A program made the translations under genes and the position numbers. From contig JAPJBO010001107.1 in NCBI GenBank assembly GCA_030068145.1, positions 1 to 64,000 of the forward strand: DNA of 64,000 bases, given 5' to 3'. Under the pieces are notes generated by a model, which had not been told where the DNA came from, searched no databases, and worked only from the letters and a program-made list of their open reading frames with translations. This document shows, one piece after another, positions 30,465 through 42,317 of the stretch (position 1 is its first letter; every line of letters starts with the position of its first letter). This DNA is from Diplonema papillatum. Its lineage: Eukaryota; Euglenozoa; Diplonemea; Diplonemida; Diplonemidae.

Positions 30465-31315
30465 CGTCGTCTACTGAAGGAATCACGGGTGAAGGCACCA
30501 GTGCTAGGCAGTCTGTCACCTCTGGCCGCCTCTCGTACTACGGTTGCCGTTTATTGAAGGAATCACCGTTGAAGGCCTGTTCTAGCTGTGGCCTTCCACC
30601 CTGTCTGCCCCTTGAGTCGTCGTCTCTTGAAGGAATCATGAATGAAGGCACAACGGCTCTTTCGTCTCTGTCTGCCCCTCGTACGACGGTAGCGGTTTAG
30701 TGAAGGAATCACGGATGAAGGCACCAGTGCTAGCTGTAGCCTTCCGCCCCTGTCTGCCCTGAGTCGTCGTCTACTGAAGGAATCGTGGATGAAGGCACAA
30801 CGGCTCTTTCACCTCTGGCTGCCCCTCGTAGGGTTAGCGAAGGAAACGCAGATGAAGGAATCAGTGCTAGCTGTAGCCTTCCGCCCCTGTCTGTCCCTGA
30901 GTCGTCGTCTACTGAAGGAATCATGGATGAAGGCAGTCTTTTTACCCGTGTCTGCCCCTCGTACTAGGGTTGCCGTCTATTGAAGGAATCACGGATGAAG
31001 GCACACAGGCTAGCGACAGTTTCACCCCTGTCTGCCCCTCGTATAGCGGCGTTTAATGAAGGAATCACGGATGAAGGCACACAGGCTAGCGACAGTTTCA
31101 CCCCTGTCTGCCCCTCGTATAGCGGCGTTTAATGAAGGAATCACGGATGAAGGCACACAGGCTAGCGACAGTTTCACCCCTGTCTGCCCCTCGTATAGCG
31201 GCGTTTAATGAAGGAATCACGGATGAAGGCACCTGTACTCCCTGTCTGCCTCTCGGTCGCCGTCTCTTGAAGGAATCACCGTTGAAGGGCCTCAGAGCTA
31301 GCTGTAGCCTTCCAG
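30465..31315 (+). repeat. Tandem array homologous to phosphatase N-terminus
   Basis: About 12 units of 57-84 bp, each starting near TGAAGGAATCACGGATGAAG. Three copies around 30980-31206 are a perfect 76-bp period. One reading frame of a unit gives STEGITDEGTSASCSLPPLS, which aligns with SSEGITEEGSSASDCLSPLT at residues 48-67 of the phosphatase at 31722. Period and stops break any continuous frame. The array starts about 1.2 kb upstream of that gene and is in the same orientation. Confidence 0.8.
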
Positions 31316-31721
31316 TTGTCTACTCCGTCATCACATCGCTTGAAGATCCGGTTCGAGTCAGGGAGCACAGGGCTTCCCGCTTACAGTTTGGCAGTCTCTC
31401 TACAACAACGTATCCCTTTTCGTTCACATGCCAACACCACGCCAGGGGTTTCTTAACAGAAAGCAAAAAGAGAAAACAGCACACACTTAGACTACCGAGG
31501 CACAAGAGAAGAGCCCGAGAAAAGAGTCGTAAGAGAAGAGCTTAGCCGCACACACTCACACAGCGAGAAGAAAAAAAAAGGAAAAAGCTTTCCTTCGGCA
31601 ACAAAAAAGCTCTCCAAAAAGCAAAAAAGAAGAGCAGTCTCCGAAGACCTTACCGCTCGCACAGACTCACTCTCACACACCCGCACCCCCTTTCGAAGAA
31701 ACCAAAGGGAAACCGGCGAAT
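31316..31721 (+). promoter_or_regulatory. Phosphatase 5' flank with possible trans-splice acceptor
   Basis: Purine-rich stretch (31500-31640) followed by a C/T/A-rich tract (CTCACTCTCACACACCCGCA) and AGs at 31698 and 31706, 15-25 bases before the ATG. If this organism uses a spliced leader, this is the natural acceptor region. No TATA box or other promoter motif is evident. Confidence 0.3.
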
Positions 31722-32567
31722 ATGGGTTGCGAACAGTCGAGATTCGAGCAGCGCACGTCGTCGACGGGCAGTTCTTCGAACGCCCGCAAGGCGTTGCTCG
31801 TCGATGACAGGGTGTCTTCGGCTGCGTCGGACGCGACCCTGAGGCGCGGCCCGCCGTGTTCGGCGCCGTCGTCGGAAGGCATCACGGAAGAGGGCTCGAG
31901 CGCGAGCGACTGCCTTTCGCCGCTGACCACCCCCCGCACCATCCCCGTGATCACCACGCCCGTGCCAACCTCAACCGGTATGTTCAAACCCGTGAAGACC
32001 AACGAGATGCAGGGTGGCATGTGCCTCATGGCATTCCCGCGAAAAGGCGACATGGCCGCGTTGAAGAAGGCTGGTTGCCACGCGGTGGCAACGCTTCAGA
32101 AGGACCACGAAGGCGCGCTGGACATCAAAGAACAGGCCGCGAGCCTCGAATTGGAGTCGATCCACGAGGACTTCTGGCTGCTTTACCACGGAAAGCGCGC
32201 GAAGGAGATCATGGTCGGCGTCACGAGGGCGGCGGAGCTCATCCGCAGCGGGAAGAACGTCATGATCCACTGCACGGCCGGGATCCACCGGACGGGCATG
32301 TTCGCGTACTCCGTCCTGCGTACGCTCGGCTACACGCCGCGGGCCGCCGTGCAGTCGCTGAAGAACATGCGCAACATCACGTTCACGCGCGTCGGAGCGC
32401 ACCGGATCCAGACGATCGAGAAAATCCTGTCCAACTCGTTCCCGCACCCGCTCCCGGCGCCGATGAAGATCTCCGACGCGGACCTGCCCCCCGTGGTGAC
32501 CCGCACAGTCCCGCTCCCCGTCCTGGTGAAGCTGCTCTGCACCGGCCAGTCGGTCGACGACCTCTAG
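31722..32567 (+). CDS. Dual-specificity-type protein phosphatase, N-acylated
   Basis: 281 residues, intronless, GC-ending codons. The active site HCTAGIHRTG fits HCX5R(T/S), with Cys184 and Arg190 forming the phosphate-binding loop. Upstream, GGMCLMAFPRKGDMAALKKAG and the downstream helix TLGYTPRAAVQSLKNMRN fit the cysteine-dependent PTP/DSP fold. The general acid is probably an Asp or Glu in HEDFW but cannot be fixed. The N-terminus MGCEQS is a textbook myristoylation (Gly2) plus palmitoylation (Cys3) signal, so membrane attachment is expected. Residues 10-95 are a Ser/Thr/Pro-rich linker containing one copy of the motif that is tandemly repeated upstream. The substrate is unknown: phosphotyrosine, phosphoserine and phosphoinositide remain open. 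The ATG is supported by the acylation motif and by the 5' flank. Confidence 0.85.
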   Translation: MGCEQSRFEQRTSSTGSSSNARKALLVDDRVSSAASDATLRRGPPCSAPSSEGITEEGSSASDCLSPLTTPRTIPVITTPVPTSTGMFKPVKTNEMQGGMCLMAFPRKGDMAALKKAGCHAVATLQKDHEGALDIKEQAASLELESIHEDFWLLYHGKRAKEIMVGVTRAAELIRSGKNVMIHCTAGIHRTGMFAYSVLRTLGYTPRAAVQSLKNMRNITFTRVGAHRIQTIEKILSNSFPHPLPAPMKISDADLPPVVTRTVPLPVLVKLLCTGQSVDDL

Positions 32568-33166
32568 ATACTCGAGTCTGGAACGGAGGGGGGTATTTTG
32601 TGGAATGTGGAAACCACCATAAAAAATTCGAAAAGAAAACATGGTTTTCAACTGTGACCCACCACACGTCACTCCTGCCCAAAAAAAAAAAAAAATGTGT
32701 TTTCTGCACCGTGGCTGCAACCTCGGTTGATTGCCGGCAACTTCCCTCGGGATCGACGGCAAGAGAACAGAACCAACAACAGAAGAAAACTCTCCCTCCT
32801 CGTAACTGGGAGGTGGGGAAGGGATCTTGCCCTCCCTCCTTCCTCCATCCTGACAAATGGTACGCCGTGCAAGTCTAAAAAGCTTTCACTCTCAAGAACG
32901 AGCGTACAAAAATTGGTCTGTTGGACCCCCCAGGTGGGCCAAAGCAATGAAATCCCAGAGCCGCTGAGGTGGGGGAAGGAAAAAAAAAAAGAAGGGGGAA
33001 AAAAGGGGGAAAAAAAGGAGAGAAGAACGAAGAGAGGAACTCCCCCACTTCAGCTTCTGGCCATCATTGAAAAACAATTGCCGACTTGATCGCGCAAAAA
33101 GAAAATAAAAATGGCACAAACTACACCAAATAACCAAGCACACGCACTACGAGGAAAATTGTTTTC
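32568..33166. other. 3' flank of the phosphatase gene
   Basis: Contains A-rich runs at 32681 and 32980-33020 and nothing recognisable. Longer frames read opposite or alongside the phosphatase and are shadows of it. Confidence 0.4.
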
Positions 33167-33340
33167 AGTACTAGCAATCTTGCGGGTCGCCTCGCAACGT
33201 ATTGTGAACGCTGAAAAGACAAAGGCAGCGTGTTTTGATGGTTGATCAGAGTTCCTCACCTGAATAATGGAACAGGGTACAGAACAAGTGGGAAAACGAT
33301 CAACCGGCACGCACAAACAAAACGAAGCGCCTGTCTTTGT
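33167..33340 (+). repeat. R1 repeat, diverged
   Basis: Starts CAGTACTAGCAATCTTGCGG and ends AAACGAAGCGCCTGTCTTTG. It carries a small insertion (AATAATGGAACAGGG) in the middle. Confidence 0.8.
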
Positions 33341-34451
33341 TAGCAGAGACTATACTATATGGGGGGGGACGGAAGGGATCCCCTTCCTTTCCACAAGCAG
33401 GCCGAACACATCCGTCGTTGCAACCCGTGGCCCTCTGGTAAGCTGGCGTCGCTGAAAATCCGCCGTTTTTGACCAGAGTTCGCGTTGGAGGGGAGCTTGC
33501 CTCCGTGTATGGCACCCCCCCCGGTTGGATGATACGTGTTTGAAGGGAACAACAGGCCCAATAGGCCCCGCCACGCTGCTCGTGAGCAACGAAACGTGGC
33601 GGACCGTTCGGCGTTAGACCTCGAATGAAAACAGGGGGAAAAGTGTGAGTAAAAAAGAGCGAAGAACCAATGAACAAAGTCATAGAAACCCAACACGCAC
33701 AACCGCAACCGAAAAAAAACAAACAAAAATAATTGAAAAGGGTGGGGAAGAAATAACGCCCAAAGCAAAGAAACCCCCACACACGGTCACGGAGGCTCGG
33801 CTTTGACGGCTCTCGAAAACCGGTCGCTCTAGAGAAGAAGAGAAGAAAAGGCCGCTCCTGGTCCAGGAACGTGACGGTCAACCACAGCTTGCAAAGCTTG
33901 AGTCGGAGGCAGCACAGTGCCCCAACTCCGTCCGCTCTGCCCCTGTGGCTGACCGTCTCGACGAGCTTGTGTTCAGCGCGAGCGCCAAGCCCCAAGGTGC
34001 GCCAAGCCTTGATGCTTTAGTTTGGGAAATTGGTAGCCACTTGACCCGTAGGCCCGTGGCTCTGCAGTACCGCCGAACACGTGAAGCTTGGCTCCCGTGT
34101 AGCAGGCTTTCCCTGGTACGGTCACTCTAAAAAAAAAAAAAAAAAAAATACACCTCCAGAAATATTGACAACAGCTTGAGAGCCGCTGTCGATGTTTTCA
34201 TCCGACGAAAACCCTTTTCCTTTCCACGTTTTCTGTTTTTTTTTTTCTTCTTCTCCGATTTTCATGTTCCGTGAAGGGAGAAACCACTGAGAGAACGTGC
34301 CGGGAGATGCCAGCCAATCGACACTCTTTTTTGAAAGTGAAAGTCTTTCTTTGATCGAATTGTAGCGGCGGTGTGCTCCACTCAGGATCTGATCTTGTGT
34401 TCGTTCCTTATGTTGCAACGAAACAAAACGAGATTTGACGCACCGACTTCT
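33341..34451. other. Intergenic with R18 repeat
   Basis: R18 (33977-34134), starting AGCGCCAAGCCCCAAGGTGC, recurs at 42318-42460 and ends in an R4-like CACTCTAAAA. Otherwise nothing was recognised. Confidence 0.5.
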
Positions 34452-34624
34452 TAGTACTAACAATCTTGTGGGTTGCCCATCAATGTATTGTGCACGCTAA
34501 AAAAGACGTGGGCAGCGTGTTTGGTGGTTGATCAGAATTCCTTACCTGAATACACACAGGGTAAATACAAGTGGGAAAACGATCAACCGGCACGCACAAA
34601 CAAAACGAAGCGCCTGTCTTTTTT
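34452..34624 (+). repeat. R1 repeat, full-length
   Basis: TTAGTACTAACAATCTTGTG to AACGAAGCGCCTGTCTTTTT. One of the best-preserved copies. Confidence 0.85.
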
Positions 34625-34769
34625 ACCTCCGAAACGATCCAAAAAGAGACTCGAAGATTGCCGGGGCTTATCCTCCAAATACCTCAAACCCGACGGCACA
34701 CCTCGCTTTTCCATGAGGGGCCGAAACCTTTCGGAACCTGTGGAGCATTTCGGTGCCGTTTTCTTGTGC

Positions 34770-34876
34770 TACCAATGCATTGTTGGTACTAAGAATTAGT
34801 AGTTGGCAGCGTACTACATGAAACTTACCAAAGCAGGTGAGTTCCCGCTCTTGCGCACAAACAAAAGAAAGCGCCA
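34770..34876 (+). repeat. R2 repeat
   Basis: R2, about 100 bp: a palindromic start ACCAATGCATTGTTGGTACT, then GGCAGCGTACTACATGAAAC, CAAAGCAGGTGAGTTCC and GCGCACAAACAAAAGAAAGC. It shares its ends with R1 (GGCAGCGT and GCACAAACAAAAC) but differs in the middle. Other copies: 35525-35655, 50018-50113, 57928-58018, and a fragment at 55025-55085. Confidence 0.75.
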
Positions 34877-36414
34877 TACAATTTTTTGACATGTGGTATT
34901 CCGGGAATAAAAGCAGCTTGTAGAAGGTTGCCGCACACACACGGCACACAGTTCAATCATGTTGGCTCTCTTGGCGCAGTATCGTAGTTTCTTTCTCCCT
35001 TTTTCTTTTCTTGGACTGACGTACATCGTCGGAAATGCAAAAGATCGAAGAAGAACATTCACTCTAAAAACAGTAGGAATCTGCAATGCGGCGCGCCCCA
35101 AATAGAGGATGGATTCGTGCTCTACGCACAAACGGTCACACGGCACACGTAAGTGTGCTGAACGACCGAAGAATGACTACGACTGCGCATTTCTTATCTA
35201 GAAACCCCCTTTTTTTTTGTATAAGCACCTGCTTTGTAGGAAATACTTGAGGAGGCTGCCAGTTGCAAAGATCAAAGGAGGTAAATGTGCTGTAGCCCAC
35301 ACGAAACACAGGTGAATCTGGGTTTAGTGGCGGGCGTAAGCGCTCAACAAAAGTTTCTCCCCCTCTAGCCTCCTTCGAAGTAAGCACAAGGCAGCCCCTC
35401 GAGTATTTCTTCGTCGTATAAGATCGCAGATGTTAGAAGATTAAAATAACCGACGAATACCTACCACTTGTACAAGGTTAATAAGCTATCCCAAAATCAC
35501 CGTAACTTCACCCCTCGCTTGAGGGTTTGCCCAGCAATGTACTGCGCGGGCTACCAAGACGCAGGCAGCAAGAAGTTAGTAATTGGCAGCGTCCTCCATG
35601 AAGCTTACCAAAGCAGGTGGGCTCCGCTAGCGCGCACGAAACGCATAAGCCGCCTCCCACGACAAACACCACACGTGTGATCGACGAAACAGACCCTGCG
35701 TCGATGTAGATCCAGTCGTTGTCAGTTGAAAGCACTGCTCCACCGTGTCGCGGCGGTGCCGCGCACATTTCCGGCAGCATACTCCGCAGCCTCCTCTGAC
35801 GAAGCAGTCGCCGCCACATGGAAGCTGAGAAGATATGGAACCAGAACATGTGTCGGAAAAGGTGTAAACGGGGGCAACTTGCCGCATTGTGGTTCCTCCT
35901 TGTGGTTCCCGCCCTTTTCCTTCTCCCCAGGGAAAGGCCGATGCAACCCCACTCACGCGCGAATCGTAGGACGCTCTCCAAGCAGAACACGTGATTCGCT
36001 GCACCCCCCTTTTTACAAAGAAAAAAAAACGGGAAAGGGAACAAAGATTAGTCCACGCGACAGGAACTATTCTCCTTCGAGTCCAAAAAAAGAAAAGACA
36101 ATAAACGAACGAGGAAAAAATAACGGTAAAACAAAAGAAAGAAGTTCATGAGAAAAAAAAGAAAAAAAAAAAAGATTTCGTCGCCGACAACACAAAATAT
36201 GAACAGAGAACGAAAGAATCCTCCACCACGCCCGACGGTCAACCGGAGACTCAAAAAACGCCGGCTTCTTAAAACTCGAAACAGTCTGAATACGGAGGCA
36301 CATTATTTATTGCCCCCACCCCCACGCCACAGCCCCCCTTTTAATTTGAAAGCGTATTTAGCAGCACCTCCCCACCCCCCGTTTTTCTTCCTCTCGTGTT
36401 GCAACATGTGTGCA
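34877..36414. other. Intergenic with R3 and R2 copies
   Basis: R3 lies at 35213-35405. A hybrid R1/R2 copy lies at 35525-35655, starting like R1 (GTTTGCCCAGCAATGTACTG) and ending like R2. An R4-type module lies at 36234-36290. Purine-rich runs occur at 36080-36180. No gene seen. Confidence 0.5.
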
Positions 36415-36890
36415 CCGACATCCTTTTACATAAACGCCTGCTTGGAAGGACATGTTCGACGAAGCTGCCACACAAAGAACCGAAGGGATCCCAAGTGCTG
36501 TAACTACCGAAACCACGTGTTGAACGTGCGTGAGGTTATGCACAACAAGACGCACGAACACAACAGGTCAAAGTCCTGAGTGAGAAAAAGAGAAAGACGG
36601 TCATACGGGACCAACAGACAGTCACCTACTGCGGCACCATACTGAGGAGGGCCTACCGTAAGTAAGGTATGTCAGTAAGGTATGGACAATGGCCGAAACC
36701 ACCAATGACCAACAACCAAGGTACCCACCGATCCTCTTACCTCGTGTAACCACCACTCTTACGACACTCAGTGCACAAAGGATATCTTCCCATAACGACG
36801 AAGGTCACCCGGAGACTTTAAAACCCCGGAGTTTCAAGCGAACTTTCCTCCCTTCCATTCGGAGTCAAAGCAGCTACGTCGTGTATTTCT
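36415..36890 (+). repeat. R5 copy split by a full-length R4
   Basis: R5 from TTACATAAACGCCTGCTTGG is interrupted near 36600 by an R4 copy (36606-36845, AGACAGTCACCTACTGCGGC to GTTTCAAGCGAACTTTC). R5 then resumes at CCTTCCATTCGGAGTCAAAG. This gives the R4 length as about 240 bp and shows it inserts as a unit. Confidence 0.7.
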
Positions 36891-38859
36891 TTCCGAACGT
36901 CGCGCACGAATGCACAGGTGGTGACGGGCAGCAGGCGTCAGAAGTCGAACACCACCTGTCACGGGAATTCACATGTCATACCGTACTCATGGGAATTCAC
37001 ATGTCATACCGTAATAGGAATCATGTTGAACTGGACCAAAACCGGAACGGGTAAACGACACTATCGCATGTTATGGTGTTCACAGTGTGGAATCACTGGT
37101 AATTTCCACAACGAGTCGTCGTGTACACAAACCCCCTTTCTCCCCCTCCCCGGAGTTTCAAGCCAAGACAGTTTTGACGAAGAAGAAAGGAAGAAAAAGA
37201 ATGAAGCAGAAAAGAAAGAAAAGAAGGAAAGCAAAGCAATGCCATTATCAACACAGATACGGGTTTTGTCTCACAAATCAGCGTTCTTCCACGTGGGGCG
37301 AAAAAGGAACGAGGCAAACATTGCACCGAAGGAAGCGGAATTCTGCTTACTGGTCTGCCTACGCCTTGTGTTTGCTGATGTAAAGTCTGCGGGATACTTC
37401 TTGGTGCAATGACTGCAGGAAAGAACGAAGACAACTCAAACCATCCAGGGTAAACCTATCGCTTACATTGCGTAGGGGCAAGATCTCGTCAATCGAGGTG
37501 CCCGTTATCATTTCACATCCTTCCAGATGCCTAGTCCTCCAACTCCCTTTCGCCAGCCGGGCAGCACGCGTCCCGGCAGCGTGGCTGAAGCAATGATCCC
37601 AAATCAAAAGCCAAAGCGAAGAGGAGGTTCGCTCCTATCAGCATAAGTGCCACGCCCTAAGGTACAGCACCCATGGTACGGCGCGCCTCAACGCTCTGAA
37701 AAGCAAAAAAAAAAAACTGCCTTCGGGTAGGCTAGTCTGACACTAGTTGTCGTCGGGAAAAAAAAAAAAAAAAAAAAAAAAAAAAGCGAACTTCTACTCT
37801 AAAAAAGAAAGAAAAGAACGAAGCTCACCGAAATCCGCTCCTTTTGGGAAATGTGGCGAACACACAAAAGTCATTGACGGTTGGGTTGCTTCTTTTTTTT
37901 TCCCTTCCCTGCAGCGACACAGACCAGGCCCACGTTCTGCGTGGGCCGGTTCACATCGCAGGCAGGGGCGGGGCGAAAATAAACCAGTCGTCATGTGATG
38001 TTTCCTTGTCGAAAAAGTATGCAAAAAATAAATAAAATAGAAGCCTGCGCGATGGGCATTGCTCTCCACCCCCGCCCGTCAACAGCTCTCGGAATCGGAC
38101 GGCCACACTAAGGTGATTCGCACGCGCGCATGTTCCTTCACAGAAACACATCGCCGACACAAGGCCCGACGGTGCAAACATCCTAACTCTGTATTGACTG
38201 TATTCGCGTCCTAAAACTCTGTGTCTCGACGACCTAATGACCCGGTGTTCGGAACGCGAGATCGCAATTTTCACGAGAGCGACTTCGTTCGCGATGTTTT
38301 CGGTATGCCGGACAGAATGAGTATGGTTGACATACCACGCGCTTGGAAAACATGGAGGGAATTCGGCTTTGCCAAAAAAATACAGAAGCTCGAACCAAGG
38401 GTCAAGATAGTTGGAAAGACACGATGGCGCAATACAAAAGAAAAACAGGGCAGTACGACACACAGAAGCAGAAAAATAGCTGGCGGGAGAGAGAGTGATA
38501 CGGCTGCCGCGCACGACAGAACCACCCCCCCCCCCTTTTTTTAAAAAAAAAAAGAGAAAAAAGGTTCTCTTCCCTTTTTTCACGTGAACTTCTTCACCTT
38601 TTACGAACGGTCAGCCGGAGACCCAAAACTAGCCGGCTCACTGTATAACACGCAAAAAGTATCCTCAACCCCACATGCCTCGAACTCGTGTGTCCATCAA
38701 AACGTCACACCCTTCCACGCTAGATCTACGGGTTCTGCTCACAAATACGAAAGAACCGCACCCATTTTCCCTCTGCAAAGGATAAAGCAAACAGGATACT
38801 AGGGCAGCCGTTGTGCCACACACGGAATCAGTCGGGGAAAAGTGTCCACTTGAAACCAC
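36891..38859. other. No convincing gene
   Basis: A 28-bp direct duplication GGGAATTCACATGTCATACC lies at 36963 and 36991. A long A run lies at 37760-37785. An R4-type module lies at about 38606-38650. A frame with CSQCGITGNFHNESSC (about 37074-37121) looks like a loose zinc knuckle but has no supporting context. Confidence 0.4.
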
Positions 38860-39025
38860 CGAATGTGAGGTATGTGAAGAACCCACCAACGATCAACAAC
38901 AAAGGTACACACCGATACTCTTACCTCGTGTAACCACCACCCTAAACTGTGCACGCAGAGCACATTGCCTAAGGTCACCCGGAGGCTTGAAAACCCCGGA
39001 GTTTCAAGCGAAACCTTCACCCCCC
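38860..39025 (+). repeat. R4 repeat, internally shortened
   Basis: Reads GAAACCACCGAATGTGAGG, then ACGATCAACAACAAAGGTAC through TTACCTCGTGTAACCACC, and ends in the GGTCACCCGGAGGCTTG module followed by a C17 tract. Confidence 0.75.
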
Positions 39026-42000
39026 CCCCCCCCCCCAAAAAGCGTAATTTCACGGGTTTTGCTGGGAAGAACTTCGGAACGGAATCTCGAGCGAACCTTA
39101 ACGCACGGTTGGTCGGAAAAAAGCTGAACTCGTTAACGTCGCCTCCTCCGCGGCCGCCCTGCAGACACTCAGGTTCCGCGCTGATGATGGTCCGCCTTAT
39201 GTGTCCGTGGCTTTAAAGGACCGAAACACGGCGCAGACGGGACCAGTGCGGTGCTGAGCGCGTATCCATTCCGAGCACGTTCTTGCAAACCTAGGAAAGG
39301 GTAAAAACTGCGGTACCGCACTGACAAACCACCCCTCCTACACATTGTACCAGCTGTGGTACCCCCGAAAACCGAAGGAACGAAGTACGCAAGAATTCCG
39401 CACAAACTACGCGTAATGGACCTTTCTTCGGAGGGGCTCACGCACTCAAAGATCGACTTATACGCATGAACTGCGCGGGAAGTACGCAATACGGGGGTTT
39501 CGGGGGTACCAAGTTGCGAATTCCGAAACGCGGTACTCATTTGCATGTGAGCCGGTTCACCCCAGCTGGCTGCTGATAGACTGTGGCAGACGATAATTGT
39601 TGAGGTACGAATGCAGAATATCTGTAAGGATGGCCTGCATTAGTCACACTAGAAACCCACAGAAACCAGGCACCATGTTAAGGGGACTACCTATGTGGAT
39701 CTTGGCCGAAACCACCGACGAACAACAACGAAGGCTCGCACCGATGCTCTCTACCCACCAGTGCGGCCGCTATCTCCAAGAACACACGGCGAGCGCGCAA
39801 GCCTAAAAAGACATCGGGGCATGGTCGGATTTCGGGCCCACACAACGAGTTTCCTGCTTTTTCTCGTCACCAATGCGAAGCGAGTTCCAAAGTCAAAACC
39901 ACACCCCAGGACCCCCCTCGCACTAAAACTAAGATTCCCCCCCCGCCCCTGAAACTAGCAATCAAATCAACGGGCGCCGAAGATATTCATCTTGTCGCCC
40001 TAAAAAAACTTACTTCCGACGGCCGAAGGGGGGCGCAGCACATGTCACGTTCGCACATGTCATTTTAGCGGCAGTTGGGCGGCCGCGGCCATACGGCGAG
40101 TGCTTCGAATCCTAGGCGATCTTAAGCAAAGCTTTACCGTGTGCGTACATTCGTGCTGACGGGAACATTTCTGGAACAGAGGTTGCACATGAAAGGGAAA
40201 ACGAAGCCAACAAAAACTTATCAACACATACTAAAAAGTGCTAATGCAGGAGCCCCCCCCCCCAGAAAGGGGTTGTCCCTGTACGCGCGAAGAACAAGAA
40301 ACATTTGCCTTCTCATTTCCATCGGTCGACGCTGATCGTACGTTACTTCATTTATCAGTGCAAGCCCCAACTCCGGCAATGTTCTCGGCTTTGCCGGAAA
40401 ACTGGATACACTCCTACGCCACTTCGCCACGCGTACGGCACTGCCGGTCGGCTCCAACAAGCCTTGCAGAGCTTTTTCTTGCTTTCCCTCAGGCGGGAAT
40501 GCTCCTTCCTGAATGCAGCGCGATGGCAGGCAAGCAATAGAAGGTTGGCCCCTGGCGACGTGCACCGTTTGTGTTGCGTCCCCCACAAAGTGAAACGAAC
40601 GGGCTGTCCTCAGTTCATCCGTTAGCCCTCATCCTCTCTTCGAAGAAGACTTGAAGCCAGCAACAAACATGCACGAGAGGCAGACAGCCCTACACCAATG
40701 TTTCCCCCCTCTGGTTCCACTCTGTTTCGGCCAATGGCCGCAAAGTAATAGTCCCTACTCTGCACTCCCGTCTGGGATCAGTACCGCGCCGAAACAAAGA
40801 TCTAGTGTTCAGAATAGTATTTTTGCATGCACAGAATCGGCGGTCTGCGTTGGTCGCTGAGAGGACTATCACATCGCACGCATCCAGCGCGTTGCACCTA
40901 ATCGCCTCCTCATCTTTGCGCGGCCGCTTTCGCGCCCTTTCTCCAGCCAATTCTACGCAGCACCAATTGGGGATCCAGCCATTGGGTGGGTGTTTATTGG
41001 ACAGCACATGTCAGGAAATCTATCAACGTATGGACGGGCTTCGGATGTTCAACGAAGACGCGGCAATCGTTTTTGCTAGAAAGAAGCAGAAATTCAGCTC
41101 CCAAACCCCTCTTAATCCACAACAAAACGCTAAGAAATACTAAGGGTCGAAAGACACACGCACACCAATCCGTACGCCCGTACGGGCACAAAACCATCCA
41201 ATCCGACCAACAAATCGGCGCACCTCGTGAAAGACGAGAGCTGAAAACATATCAGACCGCCGGGCTTCTGAAAACGCCGGGAGAATTGAGGGGACGGGGG
41301 CCGAAAACAGGTGCCTCTTTGCTATTATTCTCCGACCATTCATCGAACAGCTGCGTCGCGAACACAGTGAAAGGGCAGCACTCGCACGCACGAGACTCGG
41401 GAGACATGAAACGGATTCGGCACCTCAATCTCTCGAGAAGGGTCAGCGCGGTGGTTGTGATGACCCTTCTCGAGAGATGACCACGAGAACACGTACAGGT
41501 GGGTGGCGAGACGCTGGGACTGCTGAGGCGTGACCACCTTCGTCCCTGTCTCACACCCTCTGACTGGTTTTGATGTGTTTTCTCTCTCTCTCTCTTCGGT
41601 CTCCTCGGTGGCACCGGAAACCCGGGTCTGATGGGACATTGAATGAAGTCAACAAAAACCCCAAAGGGGTCTTCAGTTTTCCCACACGACAACTGTTACA
41701 GTGTAAAGGGAGCGAATATTATCTTTTTTATCGACGAGCCAACCTCTACGACTGCTCAGGAGCAACTTCAGGAAAATAAGGTTCCTCTTGGCTAGCCAAA
41801 GCCAGAATTCAGGTAGTTTGTTGCGGCTTGTGCAGTCTATCGTCACAGATTGTTGCTGCGTGTTAACTTCAAACTGCTGATCTTACTAGTCATATGACTA
41901 CTGTCAGTAGCCATTTTTACAAGTGAATGAGTTCACTTTTAATATGGCCATCCATTACGCAGTTTTTCAAATGACTAGCGCGCCGCGTACCTGGAAGTGA

Positions 42001-42317
42001 CGTGATTTTACCCGTCGCGGAGAGCTCCAGATTAGCCCGCTCGCCAAAGGTGTAGAGTTGCTCTTCGATAACGAAAATGAAAGAACCAAAAGTTACAGCA
42101 AACAAAAAGGCACGGGCGACCCGAGGTACTGGGAACTTGCCGACCGCACACCGTCCCCTCTTGTCCAGACTCCGCCCTAACTTGGCAAGGGACTCCACCC
42201 TTCGCCTTGCATGTCAATCGGAGCATCTGGCCTCGCCGGATGTCTCGGAAACCGTGGGTAAGACGTGCAAAAACTTAGACCCTATATCGAAGCATTCATC
42301 GGCAGAAAAACACGGAA
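39026..42317. other. Intergenic with R8, R4, R13, R9 pieces and a hairpin
   Basis: R8 at 39167-39290, an R7-like piece at 39590-39650, an R4 start at 39708-39770, an inverted R13 at 40141-40400, R9 at 40648-40712, and a perfect 17-bp inverted repeat at 41429-41477. No protein gene is supported. Confidence 0.5.
41429..41477. repeat. Perfect 17-bp stem hairpin
   Basis: TCTCTCGAGAAGGGTCA, a 15-base loop, then TGACCCTTCTCGAGAGA. It is not part of any repeat family I recognised and is too GC-rich to be a chance A/T palindrome. No T-run follows. Confidence 0.7.

Noticed and set aside
27500-31315. Possible CRISPR array
   Set aside because: Units are head-to-tail with no spacers, derive from adjacent gene sequence, and the genome is eukaryotic.
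31856-32878. 340-codon frame overlapping the phosphatase in another phase
   Set aside because: Arg/His/Pro-rich shadow; the phosphatase frame carries the active site and codon bias.
36918-37412. 164-codon frame with a CSQCGITGNFHNESSC zinc-knuckle-like motif
   Set aside because: Starts without ATG, spacing is not the CCHC pattern, runs into Lys-rich low complexity, no homologous copy nearby.
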